DNA of 64,000 bases. Origin: Gloeomargaritales cyanobacterium VI4D9. Lineage in GTDB: Bacteria; Cyanobacteriota; Cyanobacteriia; Gloeomargaritales; Gloeomargaritaceae. Where the stretch lies: the NCBI GenBank assembly GCA_927797885.1, contig OV696605.1, positions 1,711,157 to 1,775,156 of the forward strand, given 5' to 3'. Positions 39,095 to 49,722 of the stretch are shown one piece after another (position 1 is the first letter of the stretch; each line of letters opens with the position of its first letter). The notes beneath the pieces were generated by a model, which saw nothing but the letters and a program-made list of their open reading frames with translations, had not been told where the DNA came from and did no database searches. A program made the translations under genes and the position numbers.

Positions 39095-40642
39095 ATGCAC
39101 ACCCGGGTCTGGAGTGCCGCCCTGCTGGGCATCGAAGCGGTGAAAGTCGGTGTGGAGGTGGACATTGCCGGGGGACTGCCGGGGCTGGTGATCGTGGGTC
39201 TGCCGGATAGTGCGGTGCAGGAATCCCGGGAGCGGGTGCGGGTGGCGTTGAAAAATTCCGGGTTTGCCATGCCCCAGCGGAAGGTGGTGGTGAACCTCAC
39301 CCCGGCGGATTTACGCAAGGAGGGACCGGGGTTTGACCTGCCCATTGCCGTAGCGATTTTGCTGGCTTCCGAACAGGCACCGGCAGATGGGGTGGAGACG
39401 ACTTTGTTTCTGGGGGAATTGTCTCTGGATGGTGCCCTCAGGGGCGTGGCGGGGGTTTTGCCAATGGCGGCAACGGCGGCGAAATTGGGCATTACCCGGC
39501 TGATTGTGCCTGCGGCGAATGTGCGGGAAGCGGCTTTGATCCAAGGACTGCGGGTGTATGGGTGCGCCCATCTGCGGGAGGTGGCGGAACTGCTCCAAGC
39601 CCCGGAACGTTTTACCCCCGCCCAGGTGGACCCATTGCAGGAATTGCACCAACAGGCGGGGCAGATGGGGCTGGATTTGCGGGATGTGAAGGGGCAACAC
39701 CTGGCTCGACGGGCATTGGAAATCGCCGCCGCCGGGGGACATAACCTTTTGCTGGTGGGACCACCGGGAAGCGGCAAAACCATGCTGGCACGGCGTTTAC
39801 CCGGGATTTTGCCCACCCTGACCCTGCAGGAAGCCCTAGAGGTCACGCAAATCTATTCCGTCGCCGGTTTACTGCCGGAACGGGGGGCATTGGTGAATCA
39901 GCGTCCGTTTCGTAGCCCGCACCACTCCGCCTCTGGACCCGCCTTGGTGGGAGGGGGCAGTATTCCCAAACCGGGGGAGGTGTCCCTGGCGCATCACGGG
40001 ATTTTGTACTGCGATGAACTGACGGAATTTAAGCGGGATGTGCTGGAATTTCTGCGCCAACCCCTGGAGGATGGACTGGTCACGGTCTCCCGGGCACGGC
40101 AGACGGTCACATTTCCGGCTCGCTTTACCCTGGTGGCTTCCACCAACCCCTGCGCCTGTGGGTATTATGGGGATTCAGTGCAAGCCTGTGTTTGTACACC
40201 GCATCAACGTCAGCAGTACTGGGGCAAATTATCAGGACCGTTGCTGGATCGGATTGATTTACAGGTGCAGGTGGGTCGGCTCAAACCGGCAGAAATGGTG
40301 CAGCAACCGACCGGCGAAGATTCAGCGACCGTGCGAGAACGGGTGCAAAAAGCGCGTCAATTGGCGAGGGAGCGATTTGCTCAAACATTACACATTCAGC
40401 ACAATGCCCAGATGCAGTCCGCCCAGATTCGCCAGTGGTGTCAATTGTCCCCAGAGAATCGCAGTAAATTGGAAATGGTGATTCGCAGGCTGGGATTATC
40501 GGTGCGGGGGATGGACCGATTGCTGAAAGTCGCCCGGACGATTGCGGATTTGCGAGGGCAAACCAGCCCTTACCTGGATTGGGAGGATATAAAGGAAGCA
40601 GTGCAGTATCGCTCCTTAGAACGTCTGACCGGATTGCAGTAA
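39095..40642 (+). CDS. comM: ComM/YifB-family Mg-chelatase-like ATPase
   Basis: 515 residues. A hexameric helicase-type AAA+ protein which in transformable bacteria drives branch migration during natural transformation. N-terminal Lon-substrate-like domain, Walker A in [16 protein letters not shown], Walker B in [10 protein letters not shown], and the CxxC zinc-type motifs [17 protein letters not shown] 39095 preceded by GGGAGG gives [15 protein letters not shown]; a GTG at 39089 is an alternative. Confidence 0.93.
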   Translation: MHTRVWSAALLGIEAVKVGVEVDIAGGLPGLVIVGLPDSAVQESRERVRVALKNSGFAMPQRKVVVNLTPADLRKEGPGFDLPIAVAILLASEQAPADGVETTLFLGELSLDGALRGVAGVLPMAATAAKLGITRLIVPAANVREAALIQGLRVYGCAHLREVAELLQAPERFTPAQVDPLQELHQQAGQMGLDLRDVKGQHLARRALEIAAAGGHNLLLVGPPGSGKTMLARRLPGILPTLTLQEALEVTQIYSVAGLLPERGALVNQRPFRSPHHSASGPALVGGGSIPKPGEVSLAHHGILYCDELTEFKRDVLEFLRQPLEDGLVTVSRARQTVTFPARFTLVASTNPCACGYYGDSVQACVCTPHQRQQYWGKLSGPLLDRIDLQVQVGRLKPAEMVQQPTGEDSATVRERVQKARQLARERFAQTLHIQHNAQMQSAQIRQWCQLSPENRSKLEMVIRRLGLSVRGMDRLLKVARTIADLRGQTSPYLDWEDIKEAVQYRSLERLTGLQ

Positions 40643-40662
40643 CTTTAATTTTAGGGCACCTC

Positions 40663-40800
40663 TACAGTCTATTTGTCAATTAAAGGATACAAAAAGTGTC
40701 CATTATTCCAAAGGCATAGCTCCGCTACACAGGCTATCAAGATGATTGGCTTACAGAAAGTGGAATTTAATTATATCCCATAACCACTGAAAAGACTGTA
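40663..40800. repeat. IS630-like MITE
   Basis: Ends TACAGTCT and AGACTGTA are inverted and resemble those of the IS630 at 34589. The interior (attaaaggatacaaaaag ... tatcccataacc) matches 1512-1627. It abuts the truncated IS630 fragment at 40801, so it inserted at a TA inside that IS copy. Confidence 0.65.
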
Positions 40801-41153
40801 TCTCAAGATATTGCCGCAAACACTTGTTTGGATACTCTTGAACAATGCCTAAAATCTCCACTTGATTTTGTTCTAAAATTCCAACTCGCTATGCCTCCGG
40901 CACGGCACGGCCTAACGTCTCTGCTTTCGTTAAGTCTTAAGTCTGTTTATACTGTTGTACGAGGCAATGTACCGTCCGTTTAGTTACCAATGGCTTCGCC
41001 ACGCTTCGCTATAAACCGCTTAGCTACTTCCCGGATTGTTCTCCCGCTTGGTATGTAGCTACAATTCTCTGCCGCAAATCTAAGAAATGTGTAGGCATCC
41101 CTTTGTCCTCTCAGTTCAATGGTCGGTATCCTATAATAACCCAAAAGATTGTA
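40801..41153 (-). mobile_element. IS630 5' fragment (second copy)
   Basis: Reverse complement of the first third of the IS at 34589: right tip caaaagattgta, the MPTHFLDLRQRIVVA start codon region, the same one-base loss and stop, and the same 22-base insertion (tagcgaagcgtggcgaagcc). An extra GC-rich insert at 40891-40916 (atgcctccggcacggc...) is unique to this copy. Confidence 0.75.
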
Positions 41154-41364
41154 TCTTTTTCCAAAAACTTAGAAAATCACATTCGTATCATCTTCAATTT
41201 CATCCATCACTATAACGAAGCATTACTTGGATAGCACTACCGAAGGTTCAGCAAGGGCTTGATAAGTCCCTGAATTTGTCGTCTCATAAAAATACTGTTA
41301 CTCGTGGTTTCTGCCAATCCAAAATACCATTTTTAGTCTCCCTTTTCCACCCTTTCGTTAACAT

Positions 41365-41886
41365 TCAACACTTCTGACTCTTGGCTTTTTCCTTTCGCGC
41401 AACGACTGGCCCCAATACCCGCAACACGGTTCTGTAACTGGGAGGGTTAGCATCCCCTATCTCACCCGCTTTCGCCTGTACTCTAAGGGCAACTTGCTTG
41501 GAGTTCATACGCCTACTACCCTCGTTGCCCGCCTCGTAAGTTTTGATGATAAAGTTTTGGCAGAACTCGGAGATTCGATGTTTACCCTGGTCGGCCCTAC
41601 CAGAGGTCATCAAGGCAGAAACTCCCTCTACTTCCCAGCGTTTAACTGACCGCTGTACAGTTCGGACAGAACACCCTAATTTAAGAGTAGCTTCCCGTAG
41701 CTTTTGCCCATAAGTGGTACGGTCACATGGCTCTAGCAAGGACTGAATTACCTCCAGCTTGTGCTGAACCTCTTCGTCTAACTGCTCAACAATCCTCATG
41801 TTTTCCATTTGGCCAATGTCTCTTTCACCAGAAAGAACCATTTTTTGAGGCTGATCCAGTTCCTCCTGGAATATCTCCAAAACCAC
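41365..41886 (-). pseudogene. tnsB: TnsB N-terminal fragment of a type V-K CAST-like transposon
   Basis: 173 residues. Segments QHKLEVIQSLLEPCDRTTYG, KLREATLKLGCSVRTVQRSV, RADQGKHRISEFCQNFIIKT and SKQVALRVQAKA closely follow what I remember of Scytonema-type TnsB of type V-K CRISPR-associated transposons (helix-turn-helix region). Full-length TnsB is about 580 residues; the DDE catalytic domain is gone, the frame ending after KEKAKSQKC. The transposon end with TnsB-type motifs lies upstream (to 42215). No tnsC, tniQ or cas12k is present. Confidence 0.7.
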
Positions 41887-41889
41887 TGA

Positions 41890-42215
41890 GCTAACCCTCT
41901 CTCTAAAAAAGCTAACCGCTCTTCAGCAAAGTTCAATCCCTACAACAAGTAGGCAGACTGAATAATTCTTTACGTACATTATAAGCCATTTGGTCACAAA
42001 GCGACACCCATTCTGTCAGTCACCCAGTTTTGGCTTTCAAGAAAAACGACAAGGTGTATGTCATTGCTGAAGAACACAACAGGCTATTTGTCATTTCTGT
42101 ATAATTACCATAAGCAATAAACTGCCTGATAAAATACTCGGAGATGCCTAAAAATAAAGGGGGTCAGGCTGACGACGTTAATTTGACTCGACGACAAATA
42201 CTGTGGCACTGTACA
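41890..42215 (-). mobile_element. Left end of a CAST-type (Tn7-like) transposon
   Basis: Read on the minus strand, the outermost bases are TGTACAGTGCCACAGT, followed by ATTTGTCGTCG (42189-42199), AACGTCGTCA (42170-42179), and further in AATGACAAAT (42086-42095), AATGACATA (about 42058-42066), TTGTCGTTTT (about 42043-42052) and further GTCGC/TGTGAC-type sites near 41992-42005. This arrangement of TGTACAGTG tip plus repeated TGACA/TGTCG boxes upstream of tnsB is the pattern of type V-K transposon left ends. Confidence 0.65.
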
Positions 42216-42525
42216 AGGGTGGGTGGTGTTGCCCAGTCACCTGAATTGTAAGTACAGATTTGATATTTGACCATGTCTAATAAGTATGTTTAGCAGGTTA
42301 GGGATTGTAGCGGATTGCCCCGCCTTTGTTTTTAATAACCTCGACAGATTTCATAAATTATAGGGCACTTCTAAAACCAGGTCGTAGTTTGGTTCTGGGA
42401 AGTTTCTATTCGCTAATCAAGTGGGATTGCTATAGGAGAGGTACTCTTAAAATTTTGAGCAATCACACATGGATTTAGGCTCCCCCAATCATCTCAATTG
42501 AACGCCCCGCCTGAGAGTTCCTGCC
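42216..42525. other. Spacer outside the CAST left end
   Basis: No gene. It contains a fragment of R4 (GGGCACTTCTA at 42363) joined to the right half of R1 (42373-42434, ending gggattgctata). The remainder before purA has no recognisable structure. Confidence 0.4.
42373..42434 (+). repeat. R1 half copy
   Basis: Reads ggttctgggaagtttctat, cgctaatcaagtgggattgc and the tip tata; matches the right half of R1 in the orientation of 44942. The left half is missing. Confidence 0.6.
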
Positions 42526-43854
<1,329 letters not shown>

Positions 43855-43900
43855 TCAAGAAACCACAAGCTTCTGATTGTAACATAAGGGTCGCTCCCCA

Positions 43901-44740
43901 TCAAGAATTGCCCTTGAAGTCCTTAAGGTTAAACAAAAAGGGGACACCGGTGGTATTGCCGCCCCCCATGACCAAAACCTGGGGCATTTGGGCACCCCCG
44001 GATTTCCAGGCTTCGATGGCCTCTTTTTGCAGTACCAATTCCCCCCCTTGGGCCCGCAGGGTTTCGGCGAGCAACCGCTGGGCTTCCGCTTTCCCCCGAG
44101 CCCGGTTAATTTCCGCCTGGGCTTCCTGTTCCGCCGCTTGGGCCACATACACCGCCCGTTGGGCCTGCTGTTCGGCGATTTGTTTTTCTTCCACCGCCCG
44201 GGCAAATTCCGGTGAGAAATTCAAATCCACCACACTCGTATCCAGGACGATGATGCCGTATTTTTCCAAGCGACCTTGCAGGGCACTGTCAAAATCATTT
44301 TTGAGCAATTCCCGCTGGGTAATGGATTCCTCGGCGGTGCGGCGGGCGGCGGCCACCTTGAAGGATTCCTGGGTCTGGGGGGCAATGATTTTGGCCACGA
44401 TATTGGCTAGGGAACCCTGGGTACGGCGGATTTCCACCACCCGTTCCGGGTCTAGTCGGAAGTTGATGGCAAACCGCCCGGTCAAGTCCTGCAAATCCTT
44501 GGTAGCACTTTGCGCCGGGACTTCAAATTTTTGCACCGTCACATCATAGACATCCACCTGGGAAATCAAGGGGGGTTTGAGGTGTATCCCCTCCAGGAGT
44601 GCCCCGTCCTGGGATTTACCCAAAATACTCAGCACCCCCGCTTCCCCTGGATTGATGATCACATAGGAACTGAGACCCAGGAATAAAACCAGGGCGAGAA
44701 TCACACCGCTGAATAGGTTGGATACATTTGGGGTTTTCAC
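43901..44740 (-). CDS. Prohibitin-family SPFH protein
   Basis: 279 residues. One N-terminal membrane helix (about 10-28), the SPFH domain YVIINPGEAGVLSILGKSQD...LTGRFAINFRLDPERV, and a long coiled coil (EEKQIAEQQAQRAVYVAQAAEQEAQAEINRARGKAEAQ, given in parts). Such proteins form membrane ring cages that chaperone membrane proteins, with FtsH as known partner elsewhere. Upstream is a 500-base repeat-filled spacer. Confidence 0.88.
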   Translation of the reverse strand: MKTPNVSNLFSGVILALVLFLGLSSYVIINPGEAGVLSILGKSQDGALLEGIHLKPPLISQVDVYDVTVQKFEVPAQSATKDLQDLTGRFAINFRLDPERVVEIRRTQGSLANIVAKIIAPQTQESFKVAAARRTAEESITQRELLKNDFDSALQGRLEKYGIIVLDTSVVDLNFSPEFARAVEEKQIAEQQAQRAVYVAQAAEQEAQAEINRARGKAEAQRLLAETLRAQGGELVLQKEAIEAWKSGGAQMPQVLVMGGGNTTGVPFLFNLKDFKGNS

Positions 44741-44941
44741 GGGGCAATCCCTCCGCAGATGACGTTCCTATTATTCCCCACTGGGAGCAGGTGAGGCAAC
44801 CAAAGCCGGAACGTGTACTGCATTTGAACAGTCGCTTCGGTTCAGAAACAAGGGTTTTTTCTGGCTCTCCTCAATTTAGAGTGATAAGTTTATCTTGTCC
44901 GTTTGAGCCGTTAGGCTAAGGTTCCTGTTGAGAAACGTATC

Positions 44942-45043
44942 TATAGCAATCCTAAATGAGAATGAAACAGGCGGTCGCAGGGACACCGCCCCCGTCCTTG
45001 GTTCTGGGGAATCTCTGTTCACTAATCAAGTAGGATTGCCATA
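44942..45043 (+). repeat. R1 MITE-like element, tandem copy 1
   Basis: TATAGCAATCCTAAATGAG to AAGTAGGATTGCCATA. Core tggttctggggaatctc and ttcactaatcaagtaggatt is identical to copy 2. The end has one base changed (gccata). Confidence 0.85.
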
Positions 45044-45144
45044 TATAGCAATCCTAAATGAGAATGAAACAAGGGGTCGCAGGGGCACCGTCCCCGTCCT
45101 TGGTTCTGGGGAATCTCTGTTCACTAATCAAGTAGGATTGCTAC
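45044..45144 (+). repeat. R1 MITE-like element, tandem copy 2
   Basis: Starts directly at the end of copy 1 with TATAGCAATCCTAAATGAG and ends GTAGGATTGCTACA. The copies are near identical, so either the duplication is recent or one inserted at the terminal TA of the other. Confidence 0.85.
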
Positions 45145-45249
45145 ATTTATCAAAAATGAAAAATCAGGATTTTGTGCTGGATTCGTTTCTGGTCGAGAAC
45201 GTCAGCCCAACTATCCGATAAAATAACCTAAATTTATCCCCTTTTTTAT

Positions 45250-45834
45250 TTATAAATAACCATTCATCAGCAGGAAACTCTGCCGTTCTTGGTCGGTTAA
45301 TTCTCGCCAACACCCCGGCGCTAAGTTTTGCAAATGTAATGCACCGATAGCCACCCGCACCAATCGCAAAGTGGGATACCCCACCGCTGCCGTCATGCGG
45401 CGTACCTGGCGATTCCGTCCCTCCCGCAGGGTCAGGCTCAGCCACGTGGTGGGGATATGACGGCGAAACCGAATCGGTGGGTTTCGGGGCGGCAGGTTCG
45501 GCTCCTGGGGCAACACGCTGACCACCGCCGGTCGGGTGAGGTAGTCTTGAATCCGCACACCCTGGCGCAATGTGGCTAATGCCTCAGGGGTCGGACAGCC
45601 TTCCACCTGCACCCAGTAGGTACGGGGATGACCGTAGCGGGGGTCGGTCAACCGATGTTGCAAACGCCCGTCATTTGTTAACAGCACCAACCCTTCACTG
45701 TCATAATCCAACCGCCCAGCGGCATAGACCCCTGGCACTGGCACGAAATCCTTGAGTGTCGGTCGCCCCTGGGCATCCTGAAATTGACACAACACCCGAT
45801 AGGGCTTGTTGAGAAGTAAATAGCGGTATTTCAT
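45250..45834 (-). CDS. rluE: 23S rRNA pseudouridine synthase, RluE type
   Basis: 194 residues. Single catalytic domain without S4 domain. Catalytic Asp in [19 protein letters not shown]; also [25 protein letters not shown]. The RluE type modifies one uridine of 23S rRNA. It lies 3 bases behind anmK, so it closes the murQ-anmK operon. Confidence 0.88.
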   Translation of the reverse strand: MKYRYLLLNKPYRVLCQFQDAQGRPTLKDFVPVPGVYAAGRLDYDSEGLVLLTNDGRLQHRLTDPRYGHPRTYWVQVEGCPTPEALATLRQGVRIQDYLTRPAVVSVLPQEPNLPPRNPPIRFRRHIPTTWLSLTLREGRNRQVRRMTAAVGYPTLRLVRVAIGALHLQNLAPGCWRELTDQERQSFLLMNGYL

Positions 45835-45837
45835 GCC

Positions 45838-46977
45838 CTACAATTCAGTAATTTTTCCTAATAAAACCGGTCGTTCAGCACCCGTAACCGCTGGAATATT
45901 TGTGGGTTTATGGTCAATTCGTTCCGATGCCAAAATAGCAAATGCTAAGGCTTCTTTACTATCTGGATTAACCCCGTAATTAGCACTCGTAGATACAGGA
46001 ATTGGGTGAAATATTTGAGTTAATTCTCGCATCAAAACCGGGTTATGTACGCCACCGCCGCTGACAATCACTTCAGTAACAGGTTGCTCAGGTTGAATCC
46101 ACCGTTCGTAGTGGTAAAAAATCGCCATTGCCGTAAAGCGAGTCACCGTCGCAAATAGGTCATACCAAGAATGAGCAGAACCGGGATTGGTATGGTTAAC
46201 TAATTCCTGCACAAATGGGCTACCAAACTGTTCCCTTCCTGCGGATTTTGGGGGGCTTTGGTGAATAAAAGGATGTGCCATTAAATCATCCAACCAATCT
46301 GGTCGAACCTGACCTTGAGCCGCCCAAACCCCATCCTGATCCACCCGCATTTGTCCCCGGCTAAAGAGACTCGCCAATTCATCCAGAACCATATTCGCTG
46401 GACCACAATCAAACGCCGTAGGCACTTGCCCATGAGCCACTAAAGTAACATTGGCAATTCCCCCCAAATTCAAAGCCAATACCGGGCGCTGTAAATCGCT
46501 GAATAACCGGGCATCCACATAGGGAATTAACGGGGCACCACTCCCCCCCACCGCCACATCATGAATGCGAAAATCGGACACCACTGGACAGCCAAATGCC
46601 GCCGCCAAAAAAGCCACTTCGCCTAACTGCAATGTCATGTTTTGATGCTCATGATACACCGTTTGCCCGTGACTGCCAATTAAATGCAATTCGGTTGGAA
46701 AATCAGCTAAAACCTTGGCTAAAGCATCTCGAAATGCCTCCCCGATCTGACGATGCCAATGGGCAATTTGGGCTAAATTAGCTTGGTTCTGCACTAGGGA
46801 AGATCGCAGGGATTCAGGATAGGGAATGGTTTGCGCCGTAAGCCACCGACATTGCCAAGGATGGGTTTGAATTTCACACAAACACACATCAATTCCATCC
46901 ATAGACGTACCAGACATTAAGCCTGCTACCCGTCGTTTGGTTAACTGTTGCACCTCAGTCAATCGCCACATCGCCAA
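45838..46977 (-). CDS. anmK: Anhydro-N-acetylmuramic acid kinase
   Basis: 379 residues. Phosphorylates 1,6-anhydro-MurNAc released in peptidoglycan turnover to MurNAc 6-P, the substrate of MurQ encoded just upstream. ATP-binding AGLMSGTSMDGIDVCL; LIGSHGQTVYHEH; ALNLGGIANVTLV; ISGGGVHNPVLM. Its start overlaps the murQ end by 23 bases (or 17 from the ATG at 46971). Confidence 0.93.
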   Translation of the reverse strand: MAMWRLTEVQQLTKRRVAGLMSGTSMDGIDVCLCEIQTHPWQCRWLTAQTIPYPESLRSSLVQNQANLAQIAHWHRQIGEAFRDALAKVLADFPTELHLIGSHGQTVYHEHQNMTLQLGEVAFLAAAFGCPVVSDFRIHDVAVGGSGAPLIPYVDARLFSDLQRPVLALNLGGIANVTLVAHGQVPTAFDCGPANMVLDELASLFSRGQMRVDQDGVWAAQGQVRPDWLDDLMAHPFIHQSPPKSAGREQFGSPFVQELVNHTNPGSAHSWYDLFATVTRFTAMAIFYHYERWIQPEQPVTEVIVSGGGVHNPVLMRELTQIFHPIPVSTSANYGVNPDSKEALAFAILASERIDHKPTNIPAVTGAERPVLLGKITEL

Positions 46978-47875
46978 TCACCCGCCGTAAATGCCCTTGT
47001 GCATCTTGAAGTAACTGTTGAGCTGTCGCAAAATCTACGCCCCGATGATACATTACCACTGCTGTTTTAACTTGCCCTTGGGCTGTCACTAATAATTCCC
47101 GTGCCGCTGATAATTCTAACCCGGTTAAATACTGCACAAACCGAGTACCCCGTTCCCACAATTTGCTATTGGTTGCCCGCAAATCTACCATTAAATTTCC
47201 ATAGACTTTACCCAATTTTACCATCACCGATGTACTCAACATATTTAAGACTAACTTAGTAGCTGTACCTGCCTTCATCCGCGTTGAACCGGTGAGAATT
47301 TCTGCCCCTACCGGCAACACAATAGTTTGATCAACAGTTATGAGTTTTGCACCTTCAGGATTACACGTAATGAAAATCGTAGGACTGCCCAAATTGCGCG
47401 CATATTCTAAACCGGCTAACACATAGGGCGTGGTAGAGCCAGCGGCAATACCGCACAGCACATCCCCGGTTTGAAATCCCCGTTTTTGCAAATCCTGCAC
47501 CGCCTGTTCCCGGTCGTCTTCCGCCCCCTCAACTGCTTGAATCAAAGCTAATTCTCCCCCAGCAATAACCCCCTGCACCCGGCGGGGATCAGTGGAAAAA
47601 GTAGGGGGGCATTCGGTGGCATCCAACACCCCCAAACGCCCACTCGTACCCGCTCCCAAATAAAACAAGCAATAGCCTTGGGCAAGTTGTTGCCAAATTA
47701 ATTCAGCGGCGGCAGCAATCGCAGGAATTGCTTGTCCAACAACCACCGGGACTTGCTGGTCTGCCTGATTGATGATATGCAAAATTTCTGCCAGCGAATG
47801 TTGATCCAGATTGGCACTGGCAGGGTTGCTTTGTTCGGTTAACAAATGCCCTCGATAGGTAAAAGACATGGGCAA
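46955..47875 (-). CDS. murQ: N-acetylmuramic acid 6-phosphate etherase
   Basis: 306 residues. Cleaves the lactyl ether of MurNAc 6-P to GlcNAc 6-P and D-lactate; works with AnmK. SIS-domain signatures: YLGAGTSGRLGVLDATECPPTF and GIAAGSTTPYV; C-terminal TGSTRMKAGTATKLVLNMLST. D-lactate released here could also be a product pool shared with the D-LDH at 10897. Confidence 0.95.
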   Translation of the reverse strand: MPMSFTYRGHLLTEQSNPASANLDQHSLAEILHIINQADQQVPVVVGQAIPAIAAAAELIWQQLAQGYCLFYLGAGTSGRLGVLDATECPPTFSTDPRRVQGVIAGGELALIQAVEGAEDDREQAVQDLQKRGFQTGDVLCGIAAGSTTPYVLAGLEYARNLGSPTIFITCNPEGAKLITVDQTIVLPVGAEILTGSTRMKAGTATKLVLNMLSTSVMVKLGKVYGNLMVDLRATNSKLWERGTRFVQYLTGLELSAARELLVTAQGQVKTAVVMYHRGVDFATAQQLLQDAQGHLRRVIGDVAID

Positions 47876-48030
47876 CCTAAAATGAGTAAAAATAGACTAT
47901 ATACTTTTTATTAAACCATTGTTTGTACTAAGTTGCACCCGTTGACTGCCCGTTACTTGCACACACCTTGAGGATAACCTAGTAAAATTGTTCATAAGTC
48001 AGACTTCACCCCCACATATTCATCAATCCG

Positions 48031-49605
48031 ATGCAAAAAATTCATTGTGCGTGGTTTCGTCGGGATTTACGGCTGAGGGATAATGAAATGCTCTGGCGTG
48101 CCAGTGCGGGTGATGTTCTACCCTTTTTTATTGTTGACCCTTGGTTCTATCAGCAACCAGAACTTAGCCACCAGCGGGTAAATTTTTTGTGGGAATCCCT
48201 AGCAGAATTAGCACAGGCGATTCAACAACGAGGGGGTAAACTGTTACTATTTCATGGAGATAGTGTGACTATTGTGCGGCAATTAACTCAGGAATTGTTA
48301 GCCCAAAATTACATTCCTCACCTACTTTTTAATCGGGATATACAGGTCATCTACGGATTAGAACGGGATCAAAAAATTATTCAACTTTACCAAGACCAGA
48401 ATTTGCCAGTCACCCCATGTACCAATTATTACCTATCCCCTGCTGGACATGGCGACAATTGGCTAGAAGAATACTACCATTACCAAAACCAACCCTTGCA
48501 TCCCATTCCTGAGCGTATTTATACCCCTGATATATGCTTAAAAACTCCCCAAATTTCCCTGACCGATTTTAAGCAAAACTATGGCATAAATCATATTAAA
48601 AACCCTTGGTTTACTGGGGGTGAATCTGTGGCGCAAAGCACCCTAAACACATTTTTAGCTGGACGTTTTCATGGGTATCATTGGAAGATTTCCCGCCCTT
48701 GGTTAGCGCAACAAAAAGCGACATCCCATTTGTCTCCCCATCTGACGTTTGGTACGATAAGTGGGCGAGAAGTGTATCAAAAAGTGCAAAAAAAACGCCA
48801 AGAATATCCAGATCATGACCGAGCAGTTTTATCCCTGCGCGCATTTCGGGATCGCCTGCGATGGCGGGATTCAGCCAGTCAGCGACTTTATGATCAGCCC
48901 AATTTGGTGCATCAAAATGTCTATCCAGAATTTGACGAATGGTATAATTACAAGCCTTTAACACCAGAGCAACAAATGTATTTTAGCCGTTGGCAACATG
49001 GCATGACGGGATTCCCCTTAGTTGATGCGAGTATGCGCCAATTACAACAGATGGGCTGGATGAATTTCCGGATGCGGGCGATGTGTGCCACGTTTTTAAC
49101 CATTAACTGTGGTATTTCTTGGCATTATGGGGCGCAACATTATATGCAACATTTGATTGATGGGGATTTAGCCATTGACCATTGGCAGTGGCAAATGCAA
49201 GCGGGAATTACCAATCCCTTATCCAGCAGTTTTCGGATTTACAACCCGGAACGTAATGCCCGGGAGCGGGATCAAAATTGGCAGTTTATTCACTATTGGG
49301 TGCCGGAATTGCGTGGAATACAACCCCAAGATTGGGGGAAGGTAATCGTCCATTCCTATCCCCAACCGATGTTAGATTGGGCGGAAACCCGTCGTCAACA
49401 TGGGGCAATCATTCAAGGCCTAAGGGAGCGAGTCCGCCAGCGGCTTTATCGGGAACAGGGGCAGGAATTGACCATAGCCCAGCAGGCACAAAACACGCTA
49501 AAACGTTATCATCAACGTTGGTGTCAATACTATCGACAGGCGGCGTCCCATCACGGTCAACAACTATCCCTAGATTTAGGTGATTTACATTCCTCAATGA
49601 ACTAA
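48031..49605 (+). CDS. phr: Deoxyribodipyrimidine photolyase (cryptochrome/photolyase family)
   Basis: 524 residues. N-terminal antenna domain (IHCAWFRRDLRLRDNEML), C-terminal FAD domain with SHLSPHLTFGTISGREV, LRAFRDRLRWRDSASQ, and GFPLVDASMRQLQQMGWMNFRMR. It repairs UV-induced pyrimidine dimers using blue light; the precise class is not certain from sequence alone. Divergent from murQ across 155 bases. Confidence 0.9.
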   Translation: MQKIHCAWFRRDLRLRDNEMLWRASAGDVLPFFIVDPWFYQQPELSHQRVNFLWESLAELAQAIQQRGGKLLLFHGDSVTIVRQLTQELLAQNYIPHLLFNRDIQVIYGLERDQKIIQLYQDQNLPVTPCTNYYLSPAGHGDNWLEEYYHYQNQPLHPIPERIYTPDICLKTPQISLTDFKQNYGINHIKNPWFTGGESVAQSTLNTFLAGRFHGYHWKISRPWLAQQKATSHLSPHLTFGTISGREVYQKVQKKRQEYPDHDRAVLSLRAFRDRLRWRDSASQRLYDQPNLVHQNVYPEFDEWYNYKPLTPEQQMYFSRWQHGMTGFPLVDASMRQLQQMGWMNFRMRAMCATFLTINCGISWHYGAQHYMQHLIDGDLAIDHWQWQMQAGITNPLSSSFRIYNPERNARERDQNWQFIHYWVPELRGIQPQDWGKVIVHSYPQPMLDWAETRRQHGAIIQGLRERVRQRLYREQGQELTIAQQAQNTLKRYHQRWCQYYRQAASHHGQQLSLDLGDLHSSMN

Positions 49606-49606
49606 A

Positions 49607-49722
49607 GGACATCTTGGTAGTGCGATAGCAAACCTAAATCACAAGGGTTGCAGGAGCATCGCCCCTGTACTTGATGCTGGAGAATTTCGAGTCTTTAGTG
49701 GGATGGCTCATAGAGATGTCCC
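49607..49722 (+). repeat. GGACATCT-ended repeat with an R1-like interior
   Basis: Ends GGACATCTTGG and TAGAGATGTCC are inverted. The interior (gcgatagcaaacctaaatc, gcatcgcccctgtacttg, gtgggatggctcata) is a diverged R1, so this is again R1 within an R4-type element, with most of the R4 interior missing. It lies between the photolyase stop and the RNase D stop. Confidence 0.55.

Larger units (their letters stand above)
40643..41364. other. Spacer of decayed mobile DNA
   Basis: No intact gene. It holds the IS630-like MITE at 40663-40800, the IS630 5' fragment at 40801-41153, and at about 41178-41239 a plus-strand tail that reads IRIIFNFIHHYNEALLG then stop. The same tail (IGIIFNFIHHYYEASLG) recurs at about 51246-51298, so it is probably the C-terminus of an extinct transposase. 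The stretch 41240-41364 shows nothing I can assign. Confidence 0.5.
44741..45249. other. Spacer holding two tandem R1 copies
   Basis: No gene. 44866-44900 includes a GGCTCTCCTCAATTTAG stretch like an R2 tip, then the two R1 copies at 44942-45144. The final 100 bases before the pseudouridine synthase stop are AT-rich without clear features. Confidence 0.45.

Noticed and set aside
39064-39846. A 260-codon minus-strand frame inside comM
   Set aside because: Translation is Ser/Ala/Arg-rich low-complexity opposite a well-supported ComM gene; no motif and no start context.
41365-41886. An intact stand-alone transcription regulator with a helix-turn-helix
   Set aside because: Sequence follows TnsB N-terminal residues beyond the helix-turn-helix, is cut off abruptly and lies next to a transposon end.
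44942-45144. Possible CRISPR array in the tandem repeats
   Set aside because: Only two units of about 100 bases with no short repeat-spacer periodicity; the units are R1 MITE-like elements with inverted tips.
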